From: JBBQUP01 sp038212305
Lineage (GTDB): Bacteria; Bacteroidota; Bacteroidia; Bacteroidales; Marinilabiliaceae
DNA: 18,792 bases
Assembly: GCA_038212305.1 (NCBI GenBank)
Contig: JBBQUP010000071.1
Coordinates: forward strand, 1 to 18,792
Reading direction: 5' to 3'
Shown here one piece after another: positions 1-8,040 of this stretch. How positions within the stretch are numbered: the first letter of the stretch is position 1; the number at the start of each line of letters is the position of its first letter. The notes under the pieces were generated by a model, which saw nothing but the letters and a program-made list of their open reading frames with translations, was not told where the DNA came from and searched no databases. Position numbers and translations under genes: made by a program.

Positions 1-43
1 AAACTGGCTGACCGACTAAATTCTTTGATGTATCTTTGCTCAT
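1..43 (-). CDS. Probable IS4-type transposase, N-terminal fragment cut by window edge
   Basis: An ATG at 43-41 on the minus strand opens a frame that stays open to the window edge and reads MSKDTSKNLVGQPV. This start resembles the N-terminus (MSKDT..xGQP.F) that I associate with IS4-family/DUF4372-type transposases of Bacteroidota. Only 14 residues are visible and no catalytic DDE residue can be seen, so the call rests on one short motif. An A-rich, GGAG-containing leader (about 44-60) precedes the ATG. The next gene on this strand, the HMA protein, ends about 108 bases upstream, so the IS would sit just downstream of the metal-efflux cluster. Confidence 0.4.
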   Translation of the reverse strand, partial: MSKDTSKNLVGQPV

Positions 44-135
44 GGTTGAGATTTTTTGTTCTCCAAAACAAATTTACAACCTTGGGATGAGGCTTCGGTC
101 TTGTCCCTAAAATTTATTTATTCTTTGTCGGTCAG
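8..135. repeat. 9-bp inverted repeat CTGACCGAC/GTCGGTCAG spanning the transposase start
   Basis: CTGACCGAC at 8-16 is repeated as its exact reverse complement at 127-135. The inner copy lies inside the first codons of the putative transposase (Leu-Val-Gly-Gln). The outer copy lies between its start codon and the end of the HMA gene, where the end of the element would be expected. A second IS end and target duplication cannot be seen. Confidence 0.45.
69..76 (-). promoter_or_regulatory. Candidate -7 element ahead of the edge transposase
   Basis: Read on the minus strand this octamer is TAAATTTG, an exact match to the Bacteroidota -7 consensus TAnnTTTG. No TTTG or TTG lies 19-21 nt upstream, so only half of the promoter is supported. 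If used, transcription would start near 60, inside the outer arm of the inverted repeat at 8-16/127-135. Confidence 0.3.
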
Positions 136-150
136 TAGTGAAAATAAATA

Positions 151-516
151 TTACTTACCACTCGAACTGACTGGTTTTGCTCGATGGTATCGACAGCATT
201 CAGGTAATGAATCGTAAACTTTTTCGTCGACTTTGAACTTGCCATTGTTGTGCCCAGATTTGGCTACAGCCATTTGAACTGCTACGAAAGTGGTTTTTGT
301 CGAATCAAAAGTGACTTCCATTATTTTCGTTTCTTTAGACCATATGGCCATTGAAACCCCATCGACTGATTTTGCAGCTTTTTCGATGCGCTTTTTACAC
401 ACACCACAATTGCCATCCACTTTTACCGATTCGGTTTTGGCCTGACTAAATAACATTGTTGTTCCTAAAAAAAACAATATTGTTAGGTTGAAAAGTTTTG
501 CTTTCATATTCTTCAT
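151..516 (-). CDS. Exported heavy-metal-associated (HMA) domain protein
   Basis: This is a 121-residue protein with an N-terminal signal peptide (about residues 1-25, hydrophobic FNLTILFFLGTTMLF, cleavage probably near SQA). One HMA (ferredoxin-like, PF00403-type) domain follows at about 29-95. The metal-binding loop is GNCGVC, with C37 and C40. After the fold comes a tail of the form GHNNGKFK....VY..L..CC, with a C107-C108 pair. The same tail ends the HMA domain of the adaptor encoded at 1009-2637, so the two are paralogues, probably from duplication within the cluster. The protein should bind Cu(I) or a similar soft metal in the periplasm and may pass it to the efflux pump; that role is inferred. 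It is separated from the adaptor gene by 492 bp containing a repeat element, so it may have its own promoter, although I found no convincing one. Confidence 0.85.
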   Translation of the reverse strand: MKNMKAKLFNLTILFFLGTTMLFSQAKTESVKVDGNCGVCKKRIEKAAKSVDGVSMAIWSKETKIMEVTFDSTKTTFVAVQMAVAKSGHNNGKFKVDEKVYDSLPECCRYHRAKPVSSSGK

Positions 517-1008
517 ATATTAAAATTCACATAGCAAGGTTACGAAAATTCAATTAATAAATGCGGATATCCTAATGTCGATTAAAAAATCCCCACTAAA
601 CATGGCTTGCTCCAAAACTCAGCATCCTATTTTTCTACGTAATCCATCATGTGATTTCCTTCCCAACCCCGTTCAACAATCAAAAAATACCATCAATAAT
701 TGAAATATGTCTATTGACTACAAACTCAAAAAAATAATTTTAGTCTGAGCCTAATTAGTGTCTCTAAGAAAACGCATCATTTCCCCTGCGCACACCCTCT
801 GACTCCCTAAAGGGAGAATTGCCAACCCGCTGGTGTATAGCAGATTCCCCTTTTAGGGGCTAGGGGTAACAATGAAGACGTTTTTAAGATAATTAGTGTT
901 TTCTTAGTAACACTAATTATATTTATAAATCAGACGGAACATCCATAAATAATCCGCCGCAGCCAAAGCCTACGTCTAAAATCTCACTTAACGCACAACA
1001 ATTAAATA
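517..1008. other. Gene-free interval with a repeat element
   Basis: This 492-bp stretch between the HMA gene and the adaptor gene holds no supported gene. At 752-919 lies an inverted-repeat element with a GC-rich core. A short minus-strand frame ends in TAA at 923-925 and lacks a usable start. Bases 517-750 are AT-rich and should contain the HMA promoter. A weak -7-like site (TAACCTTG, 542-535 on the minus strand) is the only candidate, and it lacks a -33 partner. Confidence 0.6.
752..919. repeat. REP/MITE-like nested inverted-repeat element
   Basis: The 24-nt arm at 752-775 matches the reverse complement of 896-919 at 21 of 24 positions, over TAATTAGTGT...AAGAAAACGC. Nested inside are a second, imperfect pair: ACCCTCTGACTCCCTAAAGG near 798-819 and CCCCTTTTAGGGGCTAGGGG near 847-867. 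The CCCTAAAGGG and AGGGGCTAGGGG words are of a kind often seen in dispersed intergenic repeats of Bacteroidota (from memory). The right end also folds alone: ATAATTAGTGTT at 889-900 pairs perfectly with 909-920 around an 8-nt loop. No T-tract follows on either strand, so this is a better repeat than a terminator. No transposase is encoded inside, so it would be non-autonomous. Confidence 0.6.
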
Positions 1009-2637
1009 TTATTCTCGATACAAACAACAAGCGGCCAAAGCATTATAAACCGAATCGTGTGCCTTAAATTTTCCGGTGTCATGCCCAACTTTTGCAATGG
1101 CTTTCTGCACCTCATCAACCGTTGTTTTAGTTGGATTGTACATTAAATGAGCCATTTGCTTATCGGCATTCCAGTCGATTGATTCGACTCCGACAACCGA
1201 TTTTGCAGCGGTTTCAATACGATCTTTACACATTTCGCAATTGCCCGAAACCTTTAACATGGCCATTTTAGTCGTTTCTGTTTTCAGTGAATTACTCGAA
1301 GTATTTGCAGACTCCTTTTTATCGCTTCCCTTATCAGTCATCTCCATTTCACCATGATTATGACCATCATCAACCTTAGCACCTTCCTGATTCATCATGC
1401 TAGCTTTACCTTCGAGTTGTGCTGCTGCATCTACGATAAAAGCTCCATTTGTCACCACTTCATCGCCTTGATGCAAGCCATCTTCAATCACATAACTATC
1501 AACTAATGAAGCGCCCAACAAAATTACGCGCATCTTAAAAGTAGGTATTTCGGTATTTGGCAACTTAACATACACCACCGATCGTTTGCCAGTCCATAGT
1601 ACCGCTGACCGAGGAATAACGATGTTTTGTTCGCCATTTCCAATTTTCGAATGAACAATTCCATTAATAAACATTTCAGGCTTAAGATTTTGGTCGGCAT
1701 TATTCAATTCAACCCTTACTTTGGTAATTCGAGTAGTCGCATCAATTATGGGGTCAATAAATGAAATGGTTCCAGAAAATGTCTTTCCGGGTATTGATTG
1801 TGTGGTAAATTCAACTTGTTGATTTAACGAAATCCAAGCTAAATCAGACTCGTAGGCATCAAATACGCCCCAAACTCTCGACAAGTCAACTACATCGAAC
1901 AACACACCCCCTTTAGAAACATAATCACCTTCACTCACTTTTTTGTTCACAACCACTCCTGTGGTATTGGCATATATAGGAAATGAGGTAATAGTAGTAC
2001 TGTTTTTTTCGATGTCATTGATTTGCTTATCCGACAGTTTCAAATTGCGTAATTTCTCTTTAGCAGCCTCTAGTAAATTGGGGTATTTATCCTTCATCGA
2101 CACCGCTTCGAGCAGTTCCTTTTGAGCCGATACGAGCTCGGGAGAATAGATGAGTGCCAATAACTGACCTTTTCGAACGGCTTCACCCAATGAATTCACC
2201 TTGAGTTGCTCAATTCGTCCGGATACATGTGCCGTTTGCGACTGTGCCATTCGCTCGTTAACCTGAATTTTACCGTATAGCGATACGTCTTTTGAACTCA
2301 CGCCTTTTGCAACCATGGAGATTTGCACCTCAGCCAATTTCATGGCCGATTCGCTCATCTCAATCGCTTGGTCGTCGATTTCTGCATTCGAAGTTTTTAA
2401 TGGAATAAGCTCCATACCGCAAATGGGGCAATCACCCGGCTTGTCCATTTTTATTTGTGGATGCATGGCACAGGTCCAAATTGCATGCTCAGCCTCGTTG
2501 TGCGTTTGCACATTGGAAGTTTGTTCTGATTCGATGGGTGCTGATCGATGGAACAATAACCACCCCAACAATACTCCGCCTACAACTAGCAAGCTTCCTT
2601 TTAAATAGGGATTTGAGAGATATTTTAGTGTTTTCAT
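1009..2637 (-). CDS. cusB: CusB-type RND efflux adaptor with N-terminal HMBD and C-terminal HMA domain
   Basis: This 542-residue periplasmic adaptor (membrane fusion protein) would link the CusA-type permease to the TolC-type channel. An N-terminal membrane anchor lies at about 13-29. A heavy-metal-binding domain follows at 54-80 (WTCAMHP..., then CPICGMELIPL; C56, H59, C70, C73). The adaptor core covers about 95-405: barrel-sandwich/lipoyl halves flank an alpha-helical hairpin near 160-215, then a beta-barrel region ends near GDEVVTNGAFIVDA. A His/Met-rich linker (about 413-433, with GHNHGEMEM) leads to an HMA domain at 458-535. That domain has the loop GNCEMC (C467, C470) and a terminal CC at 537-538. 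Classical CusB is about 400 residues and lacks the C-terminal HMA, so this is a fusion. The gene lies 58 nt after the channel gene in the same direction. Metal transfer by the fused domain is inferred. Confidence 0.9.
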   Translation of the reverse strand: MKTLKYLSNPYLKGSLLVVGGVLLGWLLFHRSAPIESEQTSNVQTHNEAEHAIWTCAMHPQIKMDKPGDCPICGMELIPLKTSNAEIDDQAIEMSESAMKLAEVQISMVAKGVSSKDVSLYGKIQVNERMAQSQTAHVSGRIEQLKVNSLGEAVRKGQLLALIYSPELVSAQKELLEAVSMKDKYPNLLEAAKEKLRNLKLSDKQINDIEKNSTTITSFPIYANTTGVVVNKKVSEGDYVSKGGVLFDVVDLSRVWGVFDAYESDLAWISLNQQVEFTTQSIPGKTFSGTISFIDPIIDATTRITKVRVELNNADQNLKPEMFINGIVHSKIGNGEQNIVIPRSAVLWTGKRSVVYVKLPNTEIPTFKMRVILLGASLVDSYVIEDGLHQGDEVVTNGAFIVDAAAQLEGKASMMNQEGAKVDDGHNHGEMEMTDKGSDKKESANTSSNSLKTETTKMAMLKVSGNCEMCKDRIETAAKSVVGVESIDWNADKQMAHLMYNPTKTTVDEVQKAIAKVGHDTGKFKAHDSVYNALAACCLYRE

Positions 2638-2650
2638 GTTTTTGTTTTTA

Positions 2651-2690
2651 GATGTGAGTATCGAGATGTGAGATGTGAGATGTGAGTATC
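2651..2690. repeat. Short tandem repeat of GATGTGA
   Basis: GATGTGA occurs at 2651-2657, 2665-2671, 2672-2678 and 2679-2685. The first and last copies are each followed by GTATC, so GATGTGAGTATC itself is duplicated. The array fills most of the 58-bp gap between the channel and adaptor genes. On the coding (minus) strand it reads TCACATC and lies 14-53 nt upstream of the adaptor start. Confidence 0.75.
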
Positions 2691-2695
2691 AGGGT

Positions 2696-4120
2696 TTAAT
2701 TAATATCTAATGAATTCATGAGTTTTTCTACCAATGCAACCGAGGTGTTATAATCAACAATGGCTTCGATGTGTTTAAATCCATAATCGAGCACTTTGGC
2801 TTGCATTCGCAAAACCTCTTCATAACCCGATCCGGATGTCTCAAACTCTGCGAGAAGCAAACTCATCGTTCGACGTGCTAAATCGGTTTGCTCTGAATAG
2901 AGATCGATTCGCCTTCGCGCATCATCAGAATTTTGAACGAATAGCTGATATTGAATTCTTAAATCGTTGGTCAAACTCACCGCTTGTTGGCGTCCAGCCT
3001 CTTGATTTAGCTGAGCTTCTTTTCGCATGGCATTGTATTTTTTTCGATAGATGGGTAGCGTTATCGAAACCATTGGCATGATCATGTCATCGCCATTCAT
3101 CATTGACGTATTGCCATCGCGTTTTTGATTAATCATGTAATTCAATCCAACACCCATCATAGGTTTGCCCATCTTTTTTGCTTTTAGCTCCATTTGATTG
3201 TATGCAGCAATTTCGCTACCAATCATGGATAGCATGGGATTATTTGTCAATATACTATCGGATAGCAAACCGACAGGCATTTGATTCGCAATCAACGAAT
3301 CGGAAATCACTACACTTGAACTAACCTCGCGATTAAGTAAGGTGTTGAATTTAGTTTTCTCGGTCACTCGTTGATCGCGAAGTGATGCCATCCGATTTTG
3401 AAGGTCTAGAATCTCCATTTTCACCTGCAAAACAGTCTGAAGCCCTGTGCTATTTCCACCCATCTCAACAACACTTGATGGAGGTGATGACATCTGAGAA
3501 TTGCTAATTGTTTGGGCAGAACTCATTCCTCCCATACTTCCTCCAGCTGTATTTGCAGACACCAAATTCATGTTTCCTTTGCTAGAACTACCCATGCTTT
3601 TGGAACTTCCTCCACTAACTGGCGACTGAAATTTTATGAGCACCAACTTTTCGATCGACTCAAGCAATTCAATGTTTTCAATCGTCAGCTTAACTTCGCG
3701 ATCCAACTTCATCAATTGGTACCAGTTTGATTTCACACGAAAGAAGAGATCCGATTTGGTTGCCTCAAACAAATTATATTTAGCCTTGGCCATTTCCGAT
3801 GCCTCATCCTTGGCTGTTTCGAGGGTTCCAAACCAGGGAAACATTTGCATTACTTGCACCGACCCCACTTGACTGCCGCCTAAAATAGGCATTGGCTTTA
3901 AGAAGAATCCGAACGCTGCTTGGGGATCGGGCAGTGCTCCAACTTGTGGCACTTTTTCAAGGGCAGCCAAATAGTTGTAGTAGGCAGTTTTCACCTCGGG
4001 GTTATTTTGAGCAGCCATTATTAACAAACTATCTAACGAGAGCGCCTGAGTAGTTTGTGCAGTTCCTGATTCAACCCAAATCATCAAGAGACCTATGAAT
4101 ATGATTTTTAGATTTTCCAT
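2696..4120 (-). CDS. TolC-family outer membrane efflux channel (CusC-like)
   Basis: This 474-residue protein has a signal peptide (about 1-21, cleavage near SGTAQ). It has the two-repeat layout of outer membrane efflux proteins: helical repeat one at about 27-165 and repeat two at about 227-470. LALPDP/GALPDP-like and MFPWFGTLETAKDEA segments typical of the Bacteroidota branch are visible. Between the repeats is a low-complexity insert (about 167-225) rich in Ser, Gly, Met and Asn, including SGGSSKSMGSSSKGNM and GGSMGGMSS. Such a segment would fall in or near an extracellular loop or an equatorial region, and its methionines could touch Cu(I)/Ag(I); that is inference. The gene starts 4 nt after the permease stop, so the two are translationally close and belong to one operon with the adaptor. 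No lipobox cysteine is evident, unlike E. coli CusC. Confidence 0.88.
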   Translation of the reverse strand: MENLKIIFIGLLMIWVESGTAQTTQALSLDSLLIMAAQNNPEVKTAYYNYLAALEKVPQVGALPDPQAAFGFFLKPMPILGGSQVGSVQVMQMFPWFGTLETAKDEASEMAKAKYNLFEATKSDLFFRVKSNWYQLMKLDREVKLTIENIELLESIEKLVLIKFQSPVSGGSSKSMGSSSKGNMNLVSANTAGGSMGGMSSAQTISNSQMSSPPSSVVEMGGNSTGLQTVLQVKMEILDLQNRMASLRDQRVTEKTKFNTLLNREVSSSVVISDSLIANQMPVGLLSDSILTNNPMLSMIGSEIAAYNQMELKAKKMGKPMMGVGLNYMINQKRDGNTSMMNGDDMIMPMVSITLPIYRKKYNAMRKEAQLNQEAGRQQAVSLTNDLRIQYQLFVQNSDDARRRIDLYSEQTDLARRTMSLLLAEFETSGSGYEEVLRMQAKVLDYGFKHIEAIVDYNTSVALVEKLMNSLDIN

Positions 4121-4124
4121 GATT

Positions 4125-7100
4125 TTAGTTTTTTCCAGTTAATGCTTTTTTCTCTAATTTATTGACTTCACCTTCGCGCCAAAAACATTGTAATATGGGC
4201 ACCACAAACATGGTCATGATTTGAATAATCATCCCCCCAAATGTTGGAATAGCCATGGGCACCATAATATCGGCTCCTTTACCGGTTGACGATAAAACAG
4301 GCAACAGTGCTATGATTGCCACTGCCGCAGTCATCATAGCAGGGCGAACCCTTTTGTGACCCGCAATTACAACTGCTTCGCGAACTTCGGCAATGGTTGA
4401 TGGTTTTCGCTCTTCGAAAACCTGATGAATGTAAGTTCCCATGATAACCCCATCGTCGGTAGCAATACCAAACAGCGCAATAAAGCCGACCCAAACGGCT
4501 ACACTTAAATTAATAGGATGAATTTGAAACAACTGCCGCATATCAACACCTGCCACCGAAAAATTTAAAAACCAAGGTTGAGCATATAACCAAAGCATGA
4601 TGAAACCTCCAGCAAAAGCGACAAACACACCAGAGAAATGGATGGATGAAGCCGTTACCGTTTTAAATTGAAAATAGAGTAACAGAAAAACCAACATCAA
4701 ACTGATGGGGATAACAATCGATAATCGCTTGGTAGCCCTCATTTGTTGTTCGTAATTGCCGGCGAACGAATAATTAACACCGGCAGGAAGAACCAATTCG
4801 CCTGAATTAATTTTAGCAGTCAAAAACGCTTGTGCCTCTTCCACCACGCCAACCTCATCCTTACCTGCAATTTTATCGAAAATTACATACCCATTCAAAA
4901 ATGTATTTTCGCTTCGAATCATCTGCGGCCCGCGCGAGTAGGTAATATCAGCCAGCTCACCCAATGGGACTTGCACTCCATTCATGGCTGGAACCAAAAT
5001 TTTATCTATCTCTTCGGGCGTATCTCGTAGTTCGCGCGCATACCGAACCCGAACGGGGAAACGCTCGCGACCTTCAACGGTATTGGTCAAAGTCATGCCA
5101 CCAACAGCTACCTGCAACACCTCTTGAACATCAGCAATGGTCATCCCATAGCGAGCAATGGCAGCACGATTGAATTTAACTTCGAGATAAGGCGCACCCA
5201 CCGCTCGATCGTAAAATACCGATGACGCCAATATTGATGGCACCTTCTTAAGTTCGGCTTCCAATTGCACGCCCGCTTTTTCGATTGTTTCGAGATCGGG
5301 TCCAATAACCTTTAATCCCATTGGGGCGCGCATGCCAGTCGAAAGCATGATTAATCGCGTTTGTATTGGTTGAAGCTTAGGTGCCGATGTCAAACCAGGA
5401 ATATTGGTCACTTTAACAATCTCATCCCATATATCGTTTGGCGATTTAATCTCTGGACGCCACTGTCGAAGATTACTTCCTCCTTTGTCGGCAATTAGCT
5501 CCTCTTTCGAAATCTTTTTAAATCCATCACGAGCAGGGTCATACGTCCCGCCCTCTTTTAAAATAAATGCACCATCACCATCTACTTTAAACGCCATTCG
5601 ATGCCCATCTTCATCCAAAATATATTCCGACACATAATTGATGGTATTCTCGAACATCTGCACCGGAGCGGGATCCAACGCCGAATTAATGCGTCCCCAT
5701 TTACCCACTGCCAATTCTACTTCGGGTATGGTGGATAATCGTTTATCGAGCAATTCGACATATTTGGTATTCATTTCAATACCCGAATGAGGCATACTGG
5801 TAGGCATTAATAAAAACGATCCCTCATCCAACGATGGCATAAACTCTTTGCCCATTCCGGGAAATGTGGTTTCGGCAGATTGCCATGCAGAGGTTTTCTT
5901 AATTCCATTGGGCATAAATCCAAATAAATTATTTACGCCTTGCCAAGCCAATAACCCAAAAACGATGGTTGTTATAGGTATCGACATGAATTTCCATTTG
6001 TTTTTTAATGCCCATCGCAAAATAGGTGAGTAAAAATGAACGATGATTAATAATACTGAGATCACCAAACCAATTAAACCCCCCACAAATAAATAGTTGG
6101 TTGCATTGGCATTGTTTGCGCCTAATGGAAGCCATTCGATGGTTAAATACCACAGAGCCACCAATAACGTAATCCCAATGTTTATGTAGTTGGTAAATTC
6201 CTTGCGATTCTCAGGCCACCGGTGTTCAGCCAAATTATTTATTCCAATGAGGACTAAAGCAAGTGCAGGAATCTGCCCCCAGAATATGGCAAATAAAATA
6301 CCTGCTGCAATTAAGATAGTATTGAAAATTCGGCTAATGCGTTTTTTATCAAATCGAACCGAAAAGACGATATTCGCCAAGGTTGGTAAAACCACTATCC
6401 CCAATAAAAATGAAGCCAGTAGAGCAAATGTTTTGGTAAAAGCCAACGGATGAAATAGCTTGCCTTCGGCCGATTGCATGGCAAATACAGGCAGAAAGCT
6501 CACAATGGTAGTGCCCAAAGCAGTGGTTATGGCTGATGAAACCTCAATGGTAGCGGCATATATAACCGACATCAGATTCTTCCCTTTTGCATTAATATTC
6601 TCTGGCATTTCTAAATGTCGGACGATATTTTCGACAAACACAATTCCCACATCCACCATAACGCCAATGGCAATGGCAATACCCGATAATGCAACAATGT
6701 TAGCTTCTACGCCAACCCATTTCATCACAATAAAAGTCATGAGTACAGCAACGGGCAATAGCGATGAAATGAGTAACGAGGCTCTGAGGTTAAACACCAA
6801 CAAAATAATGACAATGATGGCGATTAATATTTCGTGCGACAATGCCGACTCGAGCGTTCCAATGGTCTCTTTTATCAATCCTGTTCGATCGTAAAACGGT
6901 ACGATGGTCACTTTCGAAACAGTTCCATCAGCCAAAGTTTTTTGAGGTAAACCAGGTGCTATCTCCTTAATTATTGCTTTAATATTGGTGATCACCTCCA
7001 TGGGATTAGAGCCATAACGAGCCACCACCGCAGCACCAACCGCTTCCACGCCATCCTTATCCAAACCACCTCGTCGGGTGGCAGGACCAAAACTAACTTT

Positions 7101-7943
7101 AGCCACATCGCCTACTCGCACTGGCACATTGTTTCGAACAGCTACGACCGATTGCCTGAGATCATCGAGCGTTTTAATGTAACCTAACCCACGAATAACG
7201 TACTCAACCTTATTTAACTCAATGGTTTCGGCACCAATGTCCACATTGCTTTTTTTAACAGCTTGCATAATGTCCATCACCGTAACGCCAAACGATTTCA
7301 TGGCATTGGGATCAATATCCACCTGATATTCTTTAACAAAACCACCAATAGAAGCTACTTCCGAAACGCCATGAGAGGCTGAAAGCGCATATTTCACTGT
7401 GAAATCCTGAATGGTTCTTAACTCTTGGGGATCCCAGCCTCCAGTAGGTTTTCCAGTCTTGGGGTCGCGCCCTTCGAGGGTGTACCAAAATATTTGTCCC
7501 AGTGCAGTTGCATCAGGCCCAAGCGAAGGCTGCACTCCCTGTGGTAAAGTACCCGATGGCAGTGAATTTAACTTTTCAAGTATTCGTGAACGGCTCCAGT
7601 AAAACTCAACATCATCGTTAAAAATGAGATAGATAAACGACATGCCAAACATGGATGTGCTGCGAATGGTTTTCACGCCCGGAATACCTAACAAAGATGA
7701 AGAAAGCGGATAAGTAATCTGATCCTCAATATCCTTGGGCGAACGCCCCATCCACTCGGTTGCTACAATTTGCTGATTATCGCCAATATCGGGAATGGCA
7801 TCAACCGCTACCGGATCGCGTGGCAATAAGCCTGTATGCCAATTAAATGGAGCGTAAACTGTACCGAGTAAAATAAGAACAACAAACAATAACATGGTTA
7901 TCATTTTGTTCTCTAAAAATAACTTTATGATTTTATTAAGCAT
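4125..7943 (-). CDS. cusA: CusA/CzcA-family heavy-metal efflux RND permease, Cu(I)/Ag(I) type
   Basis: This 1272-residue inner-membrane proton antiporter would form the engine of the CusABC-like pump. The N-terminal helix (about 12-30), the porter domain, and the TM4 motif IGVMVDVGIVFVENI (D431, E438 region) match the CusA proton relay. A second acidic pair, TDDG, lies at about 1162-1165. The three methionines that bind copper in CusA have counterparts here: M713 in LLMPTSMP, M763 in PVQMFENT, and M866 in RLIMLSTGM. This favours monovalent Cu/Ag over Zn/Co/Ni. The protein is about 220 residues longer than E. coli CusA (about 1047). Much of the excess lies at about 535-680, which carries several extra hydrophobic segments, and a smaller insert lies near 775-830. 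It starts 97 nt after the HYC_CC_PP gene. The motif reading is from memory of CusA; the family call is secure. Confidence 0.95.
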   Translation of the reverse strand: MLNKIIKLFLENKMITMLLFVVLILLGTVYAPFNWHTGLLPRDPVAVDAIPDIGDNQQIVATEWMGRSPKDIEDQITYPLSSSLLGIPGVKTIRSTSMFGMSFIYLIFNDDVEFYWSRSRILEKLNSLPSGTLPQGVQPSLGPDATALGQIFWYTLEGRDPKTGKPTGGWDPQELRTIQDFTVKYALSASHGVSEVASIGGFVKEYQVDIDPNAMKSFGVTVMDIMQAVKKSNVDIGAETIELNKVEYVIRGLGYIKTLDDLRQSVVAVRNNVPVRVGDVAKVSFGPATRRGGLDKDGVEAVGAAVVARYGSNPMEVITNIKAIIKEIAPGLPQKTLADGTVSKVTIVPFYDRTGLIKETIGTLESALSHEILIAIIVIILLVFNLRASLLISSLLPVAVLMTFIVMKWVGVEANIVALSGIAIAIGVMVDVGIVFVENIVRHLEMPENINAKGKNLMSVIYAATIEVSSAITTALGTTIVSFLPVFAMQSAEGKLFHPLAFTKTFALLASFLLGIVVLPTLANIVFSVRFDKKRISRIFNTILIAAGILFAIFWGQIPALALVLIGINNLAEHRWPENRKEFTNYINIGITLLVALWYLTIEWLPLGANNANATNYLFVGGLIGLVISVLLIIVHFYSPILRWALKNKWKFMSIPITTIVFGLLAWQGVNNLFGFMPNGIKKTSAWQSAETTFPGMGKEFMPSLDEGSFLLMPTSMPHSGIEMNTKYVELLDKRLSTIPEVELAVGKWGRINSALDPAPVQMFENTINYVSEYILDEDGHRMAFKVDGDGAFILKEGGTYDPARDGFKKISKEELIADKGGSNLRQWRPEIKSPNDIWDEIVKVTNIPGLTSAPKLQPIQTRLIMLSTGMRAPMGLKVIGPDLETIEKAGVQLEAELKKVPSILASSVFYDRAVGAPYLEVKFNRAAIARYGMTIADVQEVLQVAVGGMTLTNTVEGRERFPVRVRYARELRDTPEEIDKILVPAMNGVQVPLGELADITYSRGPQMIRSENTFLNGYVIFDKIAGKDEVGVVEEAQAFLTAKINSGELVLPAGVNYSFAGNYEQQMRATKRLSIVIPISLMLVFLLLYFQFKTVTASSIHFSGVFVAFAGGFIMLWLYAQPWFLNFSVAGVDMRQLFQIHPINLSVAVWVGFIALFGIATDDGVIMGTYIHQVFEERKPSTIAEVREAVVIAGHKRVRPAMMTAAVAIIALLPVLSSTGKGADIMVPMAIPTFGGMIIQIMTMFVVPILQCFWREGEVNKLEKKALTGKN

Positions 7944-8040
7944 AGCTATCTAATTTAATACTATTTAAACACCGAATCAAGGTGATGACATCCTATAAAT
8001 TAAATGCATTCACACAAAATCACTGATTCGCAAAATAGTA

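Noticed and set aside
889..920. 12-bp perfect hairpin as terminator of the adaptor transcript
   Set aside because: No T-tract follows on either strand and its right arm is part of the larger repeat element, so it is better explained as the repeat end.
6460..6894. Plus-strand frame of 144 codons inside the permease gene
   Set aside because: It is antisense to the conserved CusA core and its Met/Ala/Thr-rich translation is a shadow of that gene's codon pattern.
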